A stretch of 28,246 nt of DNA from Actinomycetes bacterium (GTDB lineage: Bacteria > Actinomycetota > Actinomycetes > Propionibacteriales > Nocardioidaceae), in the NCBI GenBank assembly GCA_023417775.1, contig JAEZEJ010000086.1:1-28246 (forward strand), given 5' to 3'. The stretch's first letter is position 1. Every line of letters starts with the position of its first letter. Under the pieces are notes generated by a model, which was not told the DNA's origin, ran no database searches, and saw nothing but the letters and a program-made list of their open reading frames with translations. Below are positions 14,548-22,258 of this stretch, piece after piece. The position numbers were made by a program, and so were the translations under genes.

Positions 14548-16847
14548 CAGACGACGGCCCCGTCGCCCCGCCCGTTGTCGATCGCCGAATAGGGATCGAC
14601 GGCGCGCTTCTGGGCATCCTTCTCGGGATTGAAGGGGAACCGCTCCTCCAATAGGACCGCCAGCGAGGTGGCCGTGAAGATCGTCGACAGCACACCCAGC
14701 GACAGGCCGATGATGATGGCCAGCGAGAAGTCGGTGAGCGAGTCGCCGCCGATCGCGGCCAGTGCCCCGAGGATGAACAAGGCGCTCAGGGTCGTGTTGA
14801 TGGTTCGGGGGATGGTCTGCAGCACTGCGTCGTTGACGAGTTGTCGCAGATTCGGTTGGGCCCGTAGACCGGTGTGTTCTCGAATGCGGTCGAAGACGAC
14901 GATCGTGTCGTTGACCACGAGACCGATGATCGACAGGATCGCGGCGAGGAAGACGCTGTCGATCGTCTTGCCCCACCAGGCGAAGATGCCGACCACCATC
15001 AGCACCACCGAGGCCATCGACACCTGCGCGGCGAGGGCCCAGGTCCAGCGGAAGCGCCAGCCGAGGTAGACCAGCTGGGCCGCGATCGCGATCGCGAAGG
15101 CCAGCAGCGCCTTGTTGCGCAACTCGGTGCCGAGGCTCGGCCCGACCTGCTCGTCGCGGATCTGCTCGACGTCCCCGCCGACGGAGACCACGGCATCGCG
15201 GATATCGCTGACCTGCTGGTCGTCGATGTCCTCGGTGCGGATGGTGATGTTCTCTCCGCCGCCGTCGCTGGAGGACTCCTGCACCACGGCATTGGGGAAG
15301 CCGGCATCGCTGACGGCCTCGCGCACGGTCTCGGCGTCCACCGTCTGCGTCGTGGAGTACTCGATGATGCGGCCGCCGGTGAAGTCGACACCGAGGTTCA
15401 GGCCCTTGCCGAAGACGCCGAGGAGGGCGACCATCGCGATGCCCGCCGTGACGATGATCCACACACCGGCGCGCTTGACGATGAAGGGACCGCGTTCGTT
15501 GATGAAGGTGCGGATGCGCCCGGTGCCGGCGATACCGCTGATCCGGGGACGCTTGCCCACGAAGCGTCGGCGCACCGCCCACTCGGACAGCACCCGGGCC
15601 ACGACCAGGGCGGAGATCATCGAGGCGAGGACGCCGATGGTCAGGGTGACACCGAAGCCGCGGACCGATCCGGTGGCGAAGAAGAAGAGCAGCATCGCGG
15701 CGAGGATCGTCGTGATGTTGGAGTCGATGATCGCCGACCAGGCCTTGTTGAAGCCGGTGGTGAGGGCCGGACTGAGACCGGCCCTCGGATGTTCCTCGTA
15801 TTCCTCTCGCGCACGTTCGTAGACGAGGACATTCGCGTCGATGGCGAGGCCGATCGCGAGGACGAATCCGGCGAGGCCGGGGAGGGTGAGGGTGGCACCG
15901 AGCCAGACCAGGATGCCGTAGGCGATGAGGGTGTAGGTCGCCAGCGCGAGCGTGGCCATGAAGCCGACGAGGCGGTAGACGAAGACGATGAAGAGCGCGG
16001 TGAGCGCGAGGCCGATGATCGCGGCGGTGATCGAGGCGTCGATCGCGGCGGCACCGAGGGTCGGGCCGATGGTGCGCTGCTCGATGGTGTCGACCGGGAC
16101 CGGCAGAGCACCGCCCTTGATGAGGACCGCCAGGTCGTCGGCCTCGGACTGCGAGAACTCACCGGTGATGCTGGTGCTGTTGCCGCCGCCGGACTGGCAG
16201 AGGCTCGGCTGGATGCTCGGTGAGCTGATGATGCCGTCGTCGAGCACGATGGCGATCCGCTGACCGGCCGCGGGATTGGCGCAGGCGGACTGGACGAGCT
16301 CACCCCATGGTCCGCGCCCCTCGCCGCTGAAGTCGACGTTGACGACCCACTGGCCGATGCCGCCCTCGGGCTGCGCGGCCGCGGCATCGCTGATGCCGTT
16401 GCCGTCGAAGGCGACGGGTCCGAGCAGCAGCTCCTGGCCGGACTCGTCGGGGAGCACGGTCTGCCCTTCCTCGGGCTCGACACCCTCGGCGGCGGGGGAG
16501 AGCACCTCGCGGAACTCCAGGGTGGCCGTCTGGCCGATGACCTCGGCGGCCTGCTCCGGGTCCTGGACCCCGGGCAGCTCGACGATGATCCGGTTCTCGC
16601 CCGACCGGGCGAGGGTGGGCTCGGAGACGCCGAGGGCGTCGACGCGCCCCCGGATGACCTCGAGTGCGCGGTCGGTGGCATCGGCATCGGCATCGACGCG
16701 GTCCGTGGACTGCGCTTCGAGCACGATCTGGGTACCACCGCGCAGATCGAGGCCGAGATTCGGAGGGAAGTGCCAGGCCGAGAATCCGGCGAGGGCGATG
16801 ATGAGGAACGCGGCGAGGGCGCGCCAGCGTGACGGCGTCATGGTCAT
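14547..16847 (-). CDS. secDF: Fused protein-export membrane protein SecDF
   Basis: 766 residues in one uninterrupted frame holding both SecD and SecF, which pull translocated proteins across the membrane using the proton gradient. SecD half: first helix at 9-25, LGLDLRGG at 31-38, a large exported domain to about 265, five helices, and IDANVLVYERAREE near 336. SecF half begins near 460: VDFTGG at about 488 and NDTIVVFDRIREH near 643. Mycobacterial SecD and SecF are separate proteins, usually next to yajC and ruvB; neither neighbour is present, so a second, separate secD/secF set elsewhere is possible. GGAAAG lies 7 nt before the ATG at 16847. It is the middle gene of a three-gene operon. Confidence 0.93.
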   Translation of the reverse strand: MTMTPSRWRALAAFLIIALAGFSAWHFPPNLGLDLRGGTQIVLEAQSTDRVDADADATDRALEVIRGRVDALGVSEPTLARSGENRIIVELPGVQDPEQAAEVIGQTATLEFREVLSPAAEGVEPEEGQTVLPDESGQELLLGPVAFDGNGISDAAAAQPEGGIGQWVVNVDFSGEGRGPWGELVQSACANPAAGQRIAIVLDDGIISSPSIQPSLCQSGGGNSTSITGEFSQSEADDLAVLIKGGALPVPVDTIEQRTIGPTLGAAAIDASITAAIIGLALTALFIVFVYRLVGFMATLALATYTLIAYGILVWLGATLTLPGLAGFVLAIGLAIDANVLVYERAREEYEEHPRAGLSPALTTGFNKAWSAIIDSNITTILAAMLLFFFATGSVRGFGVTLTIGVLASMISALVVARVLSEWAVRRRFVGKRPRISGIAGTGRIRTFINERGPFIVKRAGVWIIVTAGIAMVALLGVFGKGLNLGVDFTGGRIIEYSTTQTVDAETVREAVSDAGFPNAVVQESSSDGGGENITIRTEDIDDQQVSDIRDAVVSVGGDVEQIRDEQVGPSLGTELRNKALLAFAIAIAAQLVYLGWRFRWTWALAAQVSMASVVLMVVGIFAWWGKTIDSVFLAAILSIIGLVVNDTIVVFDRIREHTGLRAQPNLRQLVNDAVLQTIPRTINTTLSALFILGALAAIGGDSLTDFSLAIIIGLSLGVLSTIFTATSLAVLLEERFPFNPEKDAQKRAVDPYSAIDNGRGDGAVV

Positions 16848-16883
16848 GGGGTGCTTTCCGGTGGGCGGGACGGGCGGACGGAC

Positions 16884-17243
16884 TCAGCCGAACGCCGGGG
16901 GAGCCCGTCCAGCTCGTGCCCATATCCCGCGTCGCGGAGCCGTGCAGCGCCGGTCGCGCGCGACCCACAGAGCGGTCCCGAGGAGGAGGATGACGCCGGA
17001 CAGCACCGCCAGCGGCAGCTGATCGGTCGCCGCGGGCGCGTGGTCGTCGACGGTCGTCGCCTGGGGCAGGGTCACCCTGCTCGTGGTCGTCGTGCGGTCG
17101 CCGACACTGACGGAGGAGGCTGCGCTGCCGGTGCTGCGGGTCGGCGCGCCCGACTGCGTCAGCGCGGTAGCGCCCAGCAGCGCGACGAGGATCGCCGCGC
17201 AGCTCGCGATGATCCCCCAGACGGCCGGACGGGTGTGACGCAC
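16884..17243 (-). CDS. Small two-helix membrane protein upstream of secDF
   Basis: 119 residues, GTG start at 17243. One N-terminal helix (about 8-29), a Ser/Thr-rich middle likely outside the cell (30-73), a second helix (about 76-94) and a short basic tail with WVARDRR. It resembles no family I recognise; it is not YajC, which has a single N-terminal helix and a conserved basic core. It leads the transcript that continues 36 nt later into secDF and then the TM2 gene. TAGACT ends 6 nt before the start. A link to protein export is suggested only by position. Confidence 0.7.
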   Translation of the reverse strand: MRHTRPAVWGIIASCAAILVALLGATALTQSGAPTRSTGSAASSVSVGDRTTTTSRVTLPQATTVDDHAPAATDQLPLAVLSGVILLLGTALWVARDRRCTAPRRGIWARAGRAPPAFG

Positions 17244-17249
17244 CCGGTG

Positions 17250-17255
17250 AGTCTA
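17250..17255 (-). promoter_or_regulatory. Leaderless -10 box for the secDF operon
   Basis: TAGACT on the minus strand, 6 nt before the GTG at 17243. It is divergent from the reductase promoter at 17318. Confidence 0.45.
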
Positions 17256-17317
17256 ACCGTCCGGGAATCTCAGCGGGACATCTCCGGGTGATCCGCGCGG
17301 TCGTCCACCCCACGGCC

Positions 17318-17323
17318 TAGCCT
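17318..17323 (+). promoter_or_regulatory. Leaderless -10 box for the second aldo/keto reductase
   Basis: TAGCCT ends 6 nt before the ATG at 17330; no Shine-Dalgarno site. Confidence 0.45.
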
Positions 17324-17329
17324 GGCGCT

Positions 17330-18298
17330 ATGACGCTAGGGATGCTCGGAACCAGTGGAATCGCCGTCAGCACGGTCGGCCTCGGCTGCAATGCCTTCGG
17401 GGCGCGTATCGACGCGGAGCGCACTCAGGCGGTCGTCGACGCGTGTTTCGCCCAGGGGGTGACCTTCTTCGACACCGCGGATGTCTACGGGCTCGGCCAG
17501 AGTGAGGAGCTGCTCGGACGTGCGCTGGGCGGACGCCGGGACGAGGTCGTCGTGGCGACCAAGTTCGGCATGGACATGCAGGGGGTCAACGGAGACGACG
17601 GAGGCGCACGGGGCCGCCCGGAGTACGTACGGCGCGCCTGCGAGGCGAGCCTGCGTCGGCTCGGCACGGATGTCATCGACCTCTACCAGCTGCACACACC
17701 CGATCCCTCCACGCCCATCGAGGAGACCCTCGGTGCGCTCGACGAGCTCGTGCGGGAGGGCAAGGTGCGGGCCATCGGCTGCTCGAACTTCCAGGCCTGG
17801 CAGCTCGTGGACGCGGCCTGGGTCGCGCGCACCCGTGAGCTGACCTCGTTCGCGACGGCGCAGAACGAGTACTCGCTCTACAACCGCACGGCCGAGGTGG
17901 AGCTCACGCCGGCCTGCGCGGAGCTGGGGGTCGGACTGCTGCCGTACTTCCCGCTCGCCTACGGGCTGCTCACCGGCAAGTACCGTCGCGACGAGCCGCC
18001 CGCGGAGGGCACGCGCCTCGCCGAGGACACCCAGCGTCGACGCTATGACGCCGCCGACTGGGACACCATCGAGGCCTTGCGGCGGTTCGCCGAGGAGCGG
18101 GGCATCTCGCTATTGGAGGTCGCGATCGGGGGCCTGGCCGCGCAGCCGCAGGTGGCGAGCGTCATCGCAGGCGCCACGCGGGCCGATCAGATCGCCTCGA
18201 ACGTGGCCGCGGGGCGCTGGACGCCGAGCGATGCCGATCTCGAGGCATTGAACCAGATCGGTCGTCCGCGGCAGAGCTACACGACCTTCGCCCCCTGA
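17330..18298 (+). CDS. Aldo/keto reductase, YajO/Tas-like
   Basis: 322 residues, the longer AKR subgroup. Tetrad: Asp48 and Tyr53 in FFDTADVYGLGQSEE, Lys78 in ATKFGMD and His122 in YQLHTPD. AIGCSNF follows, then LLPYFPLAYGLLTGKY, typical of this subgroup, and the NADPH-binding VIAGATRADQIASN near the C-terminus. The substrate is unknown; relatives act on aldehydes and sugars in general detoxification. Transcribed alone, divergently from the secDF operon. Hairpin-rich non-coding sequence follows. Confidence 0.9.
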   Translation: MTLGMLGTSGIAVSTVGLGCNAFGARIDAERTQAVVDACFAQGVTFFDTADVYGLGQSEELLGRALGGRRDEVVVATKFGMDMQGVNGDDGGARGRPEYVRRACEASLRRLGTDVIDLYQLHTPDPSTPIEETLGALDELVREGKVRAIGCSNFQAWQLVDAAWVARTRELTSFATAQNEYSLYNRTAEVELTPACAELGVGLLPYFPLAYGLLTGKYRRDEPPAEGTRLAEDTQRRRYDAADWDTIEALRRFAEERGISLLEVAIGGLAAQPQVASVIAGATRADQIASNVAAGRWTPSDADLEALNQIGRPRQSYTTFAP

Positions 18299-18366
18299 GC
18301 GCGGGTCGCGTCCTTGATGTCACGGCTCCATCGCGGGCTCGTTCCTCGCCCAGCTACTCGACCACG

Positions 18367-18391
18367 CCTCGGACGTTGAGTGGGTCCGAGG
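18367..18391 (+). terminator. Hairpin after the second aldo/keto reductase
   Basis: CCTCGGAC at 18367-18374 pairs perfectly with 18384-18391 around a 9-nt loop. An outer stem (CTCGCCC near 18346 with GGGCGAG near 18391-18397) could compete. It lies 69 nt past the stop codon, with no U-tract. Confidence 0.4.
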
Positions 18392-18429
18392 GGCGAGCAC
18401 GGTGACGGAAGGGTCGGTCTCGAGGAGGG

Positions 18430-18514
18430 TGCGCCGGGTTGGGAAGCGCCTCACGGCGCGTGGCCGCTCGTAGCGGCTAATGTTGGGACCCGGGGCTTGC
18501 CGCAACCCGGCGCA
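18430..18514. ncRNA. Cloverleaf-like folded element, possible small RNA
   Basis: TGCGCCGGGTTG (18430-18441) is the exact reverse complement of 18503-18514. Inside are perfect hairpins 18446-18450/18455-18459 (4-nt loop) and 18463-18468/18472-18477 (3-nt loop), so the whole can fold into a closed multi-branch structure on either strand. No family recognised and the strand is unknown; a DNA-level element is equally possible. Confidence 0.3.
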
Positions 18515-18559
18515 GTCACCAGCGTATCGGCCAGCAGGCCACGATCAAGGCATCATCGG

Positions 18560-18585
18560 CGTGGCCCACGGCACGCGTGGCCACG
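18560..18585 (-). terminator. Hairpin after the gene at 18594-19187
   Basis: CGTGGCC at 18560-18566 pairs with 18579-18585, 12-nt loop, starting 8 nt past the stop on the minus strand. Likely the end of the DUF3000-rnd-hydrolase transcript. Confidence 0.45.
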
Positions 18586-18593
18586 AGTCCCTC

Positions 18594-19187
18594 TCACTGC
18601 AGGGCGCCGGCGCGTTCGAGCTCGGCGGCACGGCGCAGGTCGCGCGCCGTCTCCACGAGACGGGCACCGCTGTGTGCGTCACCGTCGTCGGCCTGTCCGC
18701 GGCCCACGCCGACGATATGGGCGAAGGCGGCGGCGCGGTCGAGGGTGACATCGAGATGCTCGCCGACGATGCCGCGTACCACCACATCGACCAGGCGCAC
18801 GACCTCCTCGGGACCGGGCGGCTCGACGACCCCGGCCAGCACCTCCTGCACGGGGGCGTAGGCCTTGCCGATCGCGAACTCGCGCGCCGCGCGGACCGGC
18901 TCGCGATGGACCCACGTGCGCAGGACGTACAGCCGCCACAGCGCCCCCGCGAGGGAATCGGCGGAGGCGAGGGCCCATAGCTCGGCGATGGTGCTGAGCC
19001 CTTCGGAGTCGGCCAGGTGGAGTACCCGCTCGACGAGCTCCACATCGGTGTCGTCACGTGGGCCGCGAACGAGGAGGTGGGCCACCCGGTGACCGGCGGC
19101 GGTCACCTCGGCGGGATCGGGGCGCGTGTCCGGCTGGGTCTCGAAGAGGCCGGCCCCGGGCAGCGCGGGCTTGTCGAAGTCAGCCAT
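18594..19187 (-). CDS. Conserved-looking soluble protein of unknown function
   Basis: 197 residues, no membrane segment or signal peptide. Mostly alpha-helical in appearance, with a Trp-rich centre (LWALASADSLAGALWRLYVLRTWVHREP, about 70-97) followed by AREFAIGKAY and two Val-rich helices (about 115-140). The last 40 residues are charged and less ordered. I do not recognise the family. The ATG at 19187 overlaps the end of the serine hydrolase gene by 8 nt, so the two are translated together. Normal codon use supports it being real. Confidence 0.75.
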   Translation of the reverse strand: MADFDKPALPGAGLFETQPDTRPDPAEVTAAGHRVAHLLVRGPRDDTDVELVERVLHLADSEGLSTIAELWALASADSLAGALWRLYVLRTWVHREPVRAAREFAIGKAYAPVQEVLAGVVEPPGPEEVVRLVDVVVRGIVGEHLDVTLDRAAAFAHIVGVGRGQADDGDAHSGARLVETARDLRRAAELERAGALQ

Positions 19188-20352
19188 CGAAGTCCTCCCA
19201 TGCGGCGTCGAGTGCCGCGAGGTACGCGTCGAAGCGCGAGTCCCCGCAGGGCCGGGTCACGCGTGGGCCACCGACCGGATACTCGAAGCGCATCCGATTC
19301 ATGACATAGGCGACCGTCGTATGTGTCGCGATGTCGTTGACGACGACCGACCCGCCCAGACCGCCCCAGTAGCAGCGGCGTCCCGGCTCGGGTGCCGACG
19401 GTAGCGAACCGGCCAAGGCCCAGCCGGGGCCGAAGACGATCGGCAGGCCGAGCACGAGGTCGACACCTCCGACGAGCGGAGTGAGGATGCGCTCGATCGT
19501 GCTCGGCGACAACCACTGCCGGCCGGCGAACTCACCACCGTGCGAGACGATCGACTGGACCATCGCGAGGGAGCGTGCGTTCCCGAAACCGTTGGCGGCC
19601 GGGACCTGGCCGCGGAGCCACCGTTCGGAGTGCGACTCGCGCACGTGGAGGAAGGGCTGGAGGAGCGCGCGAGCGGCGATGCCCTCCTCGTCGACGGGAT
19701 CGAGCTCGACCGGTCGCGGGGGCACCACCGGGCTCACCCGGGCGTCGTGCTCGGGGGCGAGGCCGATGTGCAGGTCGGCGCCGAGCGGTCCGGTGATCTC
19801 GGCGGCGACGAGCTCCCCGGGCATCATCCCCGTGACGCGCCGGATGACCTCACCGAGCAGATGGCCCTGGTTCATCAGGTGATAGCCCGGAGAGGAGCCG
19901 GGCGTGAACCAGGGAGCCGATGCGGCGAGGTCGGCGGTGCTCGCCTCCCAGTCGTAGAGATCGGAGACGGTGATCGCCGGACTCCAGGCCGGGACGCCGC
20001 TGGTGTGTGCGAGCACCTGGAGCACGGTGATGTCGCCCTTGCCGGCCTGCGCGAACTCGGGCCAGTAGTGGGCGACGGGACGATCGACGTCCAGCGCGCC
20101 CCGGTCGTGCAGCAGCCAGATCGCGAGTGCGATGACGGTCTTGGTGGAGGACCACAGGGCGGTGATCGTGTCGGGCTGCCAAGGCACGGTGCGGTCGCGG
20201 TCGGTCCAGCCGGCCCAGGTGTCGAGGACCACCCGGCCCTCCCGGACGACGGTCAGGCTCGCACCCAGCTCGGCGCCGTCCTCGACGCCGCGGCGCAGCA
20301 GTGCGTCGGCGCCGGCGAGGGCGCTGGGGACGATCGGCCTGTCGGGAGCCAC
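19180..20352 (-). CDS. Serine hydrolase of the beta-lactamase/EstB esterase family
   Basis: 390 residues. Class C beta-lactamase fold enzymes with esterase-like motifs: SSTK at 68-71 (Ser68 nucleophile, Lys71), Tyr157 in SPGYHLMNQGHLLGE as the second motif, and the third motif near YWGGLGGS, where many members have His-x-Gly. LAHTSGVP at 114-121 is typical of the family. No signal peptide, so probably cytoplasmic; it is more likely an esterase or lipid-ester hydrolase than a drug-resistance enzyme. GTG start at 20352, supported by TACGCT 6 nt upstream. It lies 13 nt behind rnd on the same strand and overlaps the next gene by 8 nt. Confidence 0.88.
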   Translation of the reverse strand: MAPDRPIVPSALAGADALLRRGVEDGAELGASLTVVREGRVVLDTWAGWTDRDRTVPWQPDTITALWSSTKTVIALAIWLLHDRGALDVDRPVAHYWPEFAQAGKGDITVLQVLAHTSGVPAWSPAITVSDLYDWEASTADLAASAPWFTPGSSPGYHLMNQGHLLGEVIRRVTGMMPGELVAAEITGPLGADLHIGLAPEHDARVSPVVPPRPVELDPVDEEGIAARALLQPFLHVRESHSERWLRGQVPAANGFGNARSLAMVQSIVSHGGEFAGRQWLSPSTIERILTPLVGGVDLVLGLPIVFGPGWALAGSLPSAPEPGRRCYWGGLGGSVVVNDIATHTTVAYVMNRMRFEYPVGGPRVTRPCGDSRFDAYLAALDAAWEDFDG

Positions 20353-20358
20353 CCGAAT

Positions 20359-20364
20359 AGCGTA
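20359..20364 (-). promoter_or_regulatory. Leaderless -10 box for the serine hydrolase
   Basis: TACGCT ends 6 nt before the GTG at 20352 and begins 1 nt past the rnd stop, so it would be an internal promoter if the genes are also read through. Confidence 0.4.
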
Positions 20365-20365
20365 A

Positions 20366-21589
20366 TCAGCCCTTCAGGGCGTTGGCGACAGGCGCGGCGA
20401 CGATGGCGACCTGCCAGTGGCGAGCACCCTGCTCCAGCAGCGCGTCGCCGATGCTGGCGGTGTCGATGCGTGCGGGAGGCTCCCAGGCGAGCTGACGGAT
20501 GAGGCCGGGGGAGATGAGGTTCTCGCTGGGGAGGTCGTTCTGCTCGGCGAGCTCGGTGACCACCGGCTTGACCTGCTGCAGCCGTGCGGCCGCCTCCGGG
20601 CGCTTCTCATTCCATGCGCGAGGAGGGGGAGGCCCCTCATGGCGCTGAGAGCTGGTGGGCAGATCGGCATCGTCGAGGGCGAGCGCCTCCTCGATCGCGG
20701 CCTGCCAGTCGTCGAAGAAGCGTCGGGGACCGCGTCCGCGCATGGCGCGGGTCTCGCGCAGCGCGGTGCGCGAGGTGGGGGCCGCGGCGGCGATCTCCAG
20801 GATCGCCGAATCGGGCAGGATGCGACCGGGAGTCACATCGCGTGCGGCGGCGATGCGGTCGCGGGCATACCAGAGCGATCGGACGATCGCGAGGGTGCGT
20901 CGGCCTCGCGCCTTGTGCAGACCCGAGGTGCGGCGCCACGGCTCGGTGCGCTCCGGCGGCCCGGTGAAGCTGAGCAGCGACTCGAACTCCTCGTGGGCCC
21001 AGCCGGCCTTGCCGGTGCGCTCGAGGTCGGCCTCGACCATCGCCCGCAGCTCGACCAGCACCTCGACATCGAGGGCCGCGTACTCGAGCCACGGCTCGGG
21101 TAGGGGCCGTGTCGACCAGTCGGCGGCCGAGAACTCCTTGGCCAGGCTCATCTGCAGGTAGTGCTCGACCAGGCCGGCGAGTCCGACCCGGGGGAGGTTC
21201 AGCAGCCGGCCCGCCAACTCGGTGTCGAAGAGCGCGGCCGGGCGCAGTCCGACCTCGGCCAGGCAGGGCAGGTCCTGGGTGGCGGCGTGCAGGATCCACT
21301 CGGCATCGCCGAAGGCCTCGTCGAGGGAGTTGAGATCGTCGAAGGCGGTCGGGTCGACGAGGAAGGTGCCGGCCCCCTCGCGGCGGATCTGCACCAGATA
21401 GGCGCGCTGGGAGTAGCGGTAGCCCGAGGCGCGTTCGGCGTCGAGGGCGACGGGTCCGTAGGCCAGGGAGAGCTCGGCCACGGCGCGCGCCAGCTCGTCA
21501 TCGTCGTCGATCACCTGTCCGAGCGGCTCGCGCAGACCGAGCCGCGGCAGCGAGGGCTCTGCCACGGTCTCGGGGAGGTCATCGGTCAC
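20366..21589 (-). CDS. rnd: Ribonuclease D with HRDC domain
   Basis: 407 residues. A 3'-to-5' exonuclease that trims tRNA and other stable RNA. DEDDy catalytic residues: Asp50 and Glu52 in ALDAERASGYRYSQRAYLVQ, Asp106 in HAATQDLPCL, Tyr170 and Asp174 in EYAALDVEVL. An HRDC-like helical domain follows from about 210 (LHKARGRRTLAIVRSLWYARD) to 290, then a second helical region. It matches M. tuberculosis Rv2681 in size and position. The start is GTG at 21589, which overlaps the DUF3000 stop (GTGA); a much longer upstream frame is antisense-like and lies inside the neighbour. Confidence 0.92.
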   Translation of the reverse strand: MTDDLPETVAEPSLPRLGLREPLGQVIDDDDELARAVAELSLAYGPVALDAERASGYRYSQRAYLVQIRREGAGTFLVDPTAFDDLNSLDEAFGDAEWILHAATQDLPCLAEVGLRPAALFDTELAGRLLNLPRVGLAGLVEHYLQMSLAKEFSAADWSTRPLPEPWLEYAALDVEVLVELRAMVEADLERTGKAGWAHEEFESLLSFTGPPERTEPWRRTSGLHKARGRRTLAIVRSLWYARDRIAAARDVTPGRILPDSAILEIAAAAPTSRTALRETRAMRGRGPRRFFDDWQAAIEEALALDDADLPTSSQRHEGPPPPRAWNEKRPEAAARLQQVKPVVTELAEQNDLPSENLISPGLIRQLAWEPPARIDTASIGDALLEQGARHWQVAIVAAPVANALKG

Positions 21590-22185
21590 CGGCGAGGCCC
21601 CTGTCGGTCGTGGGCGGTGCGGCGCAACGGGATCACCCCGGGGGTCAGCGGCGGGAGTCCGGCGAGCTGGGCCAGCAGGTGCATCCAGGCCTGGGCGTGG
21701 TGGCCGGCATCGGAGTCCGGGTCGGGCGACCAGGAGGCGCGGATCTCGACCTGCGCGGAGCTGCCGTCCTCGGCCATCTGACCGAAGCTGTCGGAGCGGA
21801 CGACGGTCACGCTGCCGCTGGCGGCGTGATAGCCGGCGCCCTCGGCGTCCAGGGCGTCGGTGAGCCAGCTCCATCCGACCTCGGTGAGCATCGGATCGGA
21901 GGCCATCTCCGGCTCGACCTCGGCCTTGGCGAAGGTCACACAGCGGAAGTTGCCTTCCCAGGCCTCGTGGCCGGCGGGATCGTAGAGGCAGATGAAGCGG
22001 CCGGTGGCCACATCGTCTCCGCCGACGGCCAGGTCACCGCTGATCGCGTAGGCATAGGGCGCGATGCGCTGCGGCGGAGGCATCACGTGGACGGTCAGCT
22101 CCGGGCGGGCATCGACGCGCATGATCTGCTCGACCGCCCGCGTGAACGCTGCGGGCGTGCCGTCGACCTCGGTTCGCGCAGCCAC
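21586..22185 (-). CDS. DUF3000 family protein (Rv2680-like)
   Basis: 199 residues, a small actinobacterial family of unknown function found next to rnd and opposite hemE, as here. Visible features: PPPQRIAPYAYAISGDL near 36-52, FICLYDPAGHEAWEGNFRCVTF, and a Trp/His-rich C-terminal part (DAGHHAQAWMHLLAQLAGLPPLTPGV). No membrane segment. GTG at 22185 is the start by family position and by TAGGAT 7 nt upstream; a longer frame would run into the hemE promoter. The stop overlaps the rnd start. A tie to haem or RNA processing is not shown by the sequence. Confidence 0.88.
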   Translation of the reverse strand: MAARTEVDGTPAAFTRAVEQIMRVDARPELTVHVMPPPQRIAPYAYAISGDLAVGGDDVATGRFICLYDPAGHEAWEGNFRCVTFAKAEVEPEMASDPMLTEVGWSWLTDALDAEGAGYHAASGSVTVVRSDSFGQMAEDGSSAQVEIRASWSPDPDSDAGHHAQAWMHLLAQLAGLPPLTPGVIPLRRTAHDRQGPRR

Positions 22186-22192
22186 AACGGCG

Positions 22193-22198
22193 ATCCTA
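22193..22198 (-). promoter_or_regulatory. Leaderless -10 box for DUF3000-rnd
   Basis: TAGGAT ends 7 nt before the GTG at 22185. It is back to back with the hemE promoter in a 73-bp gap. Confidence 0.45.
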
Positions 22199-22245
22199 GG
22201 CCGAAGGAGGCCGACCTGGGGTCTTCGACACGCGGCGACACCTGA

Positions 22246-22251
22246 CAGACT
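22246..22251 (+). promoter_or_regulatory. Possible leaderless -10 box for hemE
   Basis: CAGACT ends 7 nt before GTG 22259. A second in-frame GTG at 22253 would lie only 1 nt after it, which favours 22259 as the start. Confidence 0.35.
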
Positions 22252-22258
22252 CGTGGAT

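Larger units (their letters stand above)
18299..18593. other. Non-coding, hairpin-rich gap (295 bp)
   Basis: No convincing gene: the frames present have unusual composition and no start signals. It holds a perfect 8-bp hairpin at 18367-18391, a 12-bp inverted repeat at 18430-18441 and 18503-18514 that encloses two short perfect hairpins, and a 7-bp hairpin at 18560-18585. No tRNA, tmRNA, SRP RNA or RNase P RNA signature was recognised. Confidence 0.6.

Noticed and set aside
16884..17243. YajC upstream of secDF
   Set aside because: The protein has two helices and a Ser/Thr-rich exported middle, unlike YajC.
18320..18505. 61-residue minus-strand frame in the non-coding gap
   Set aside because: No ribosome site or -10 box at the needed spacing, and its sequence follows the hairpins rather than a protein pattern.
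18430..18514. A tRNA in the folded element
   Set aside because: The closing stem is 12 bp rather than 7, the arms do not have tRNA sizes, and no T-loop or CCA was found.
19180..20352. A drug-resistance beta-lactamase
   Set aside because: No signal peptide; the motifs fit cytoplasmic EstB-like esterases better.
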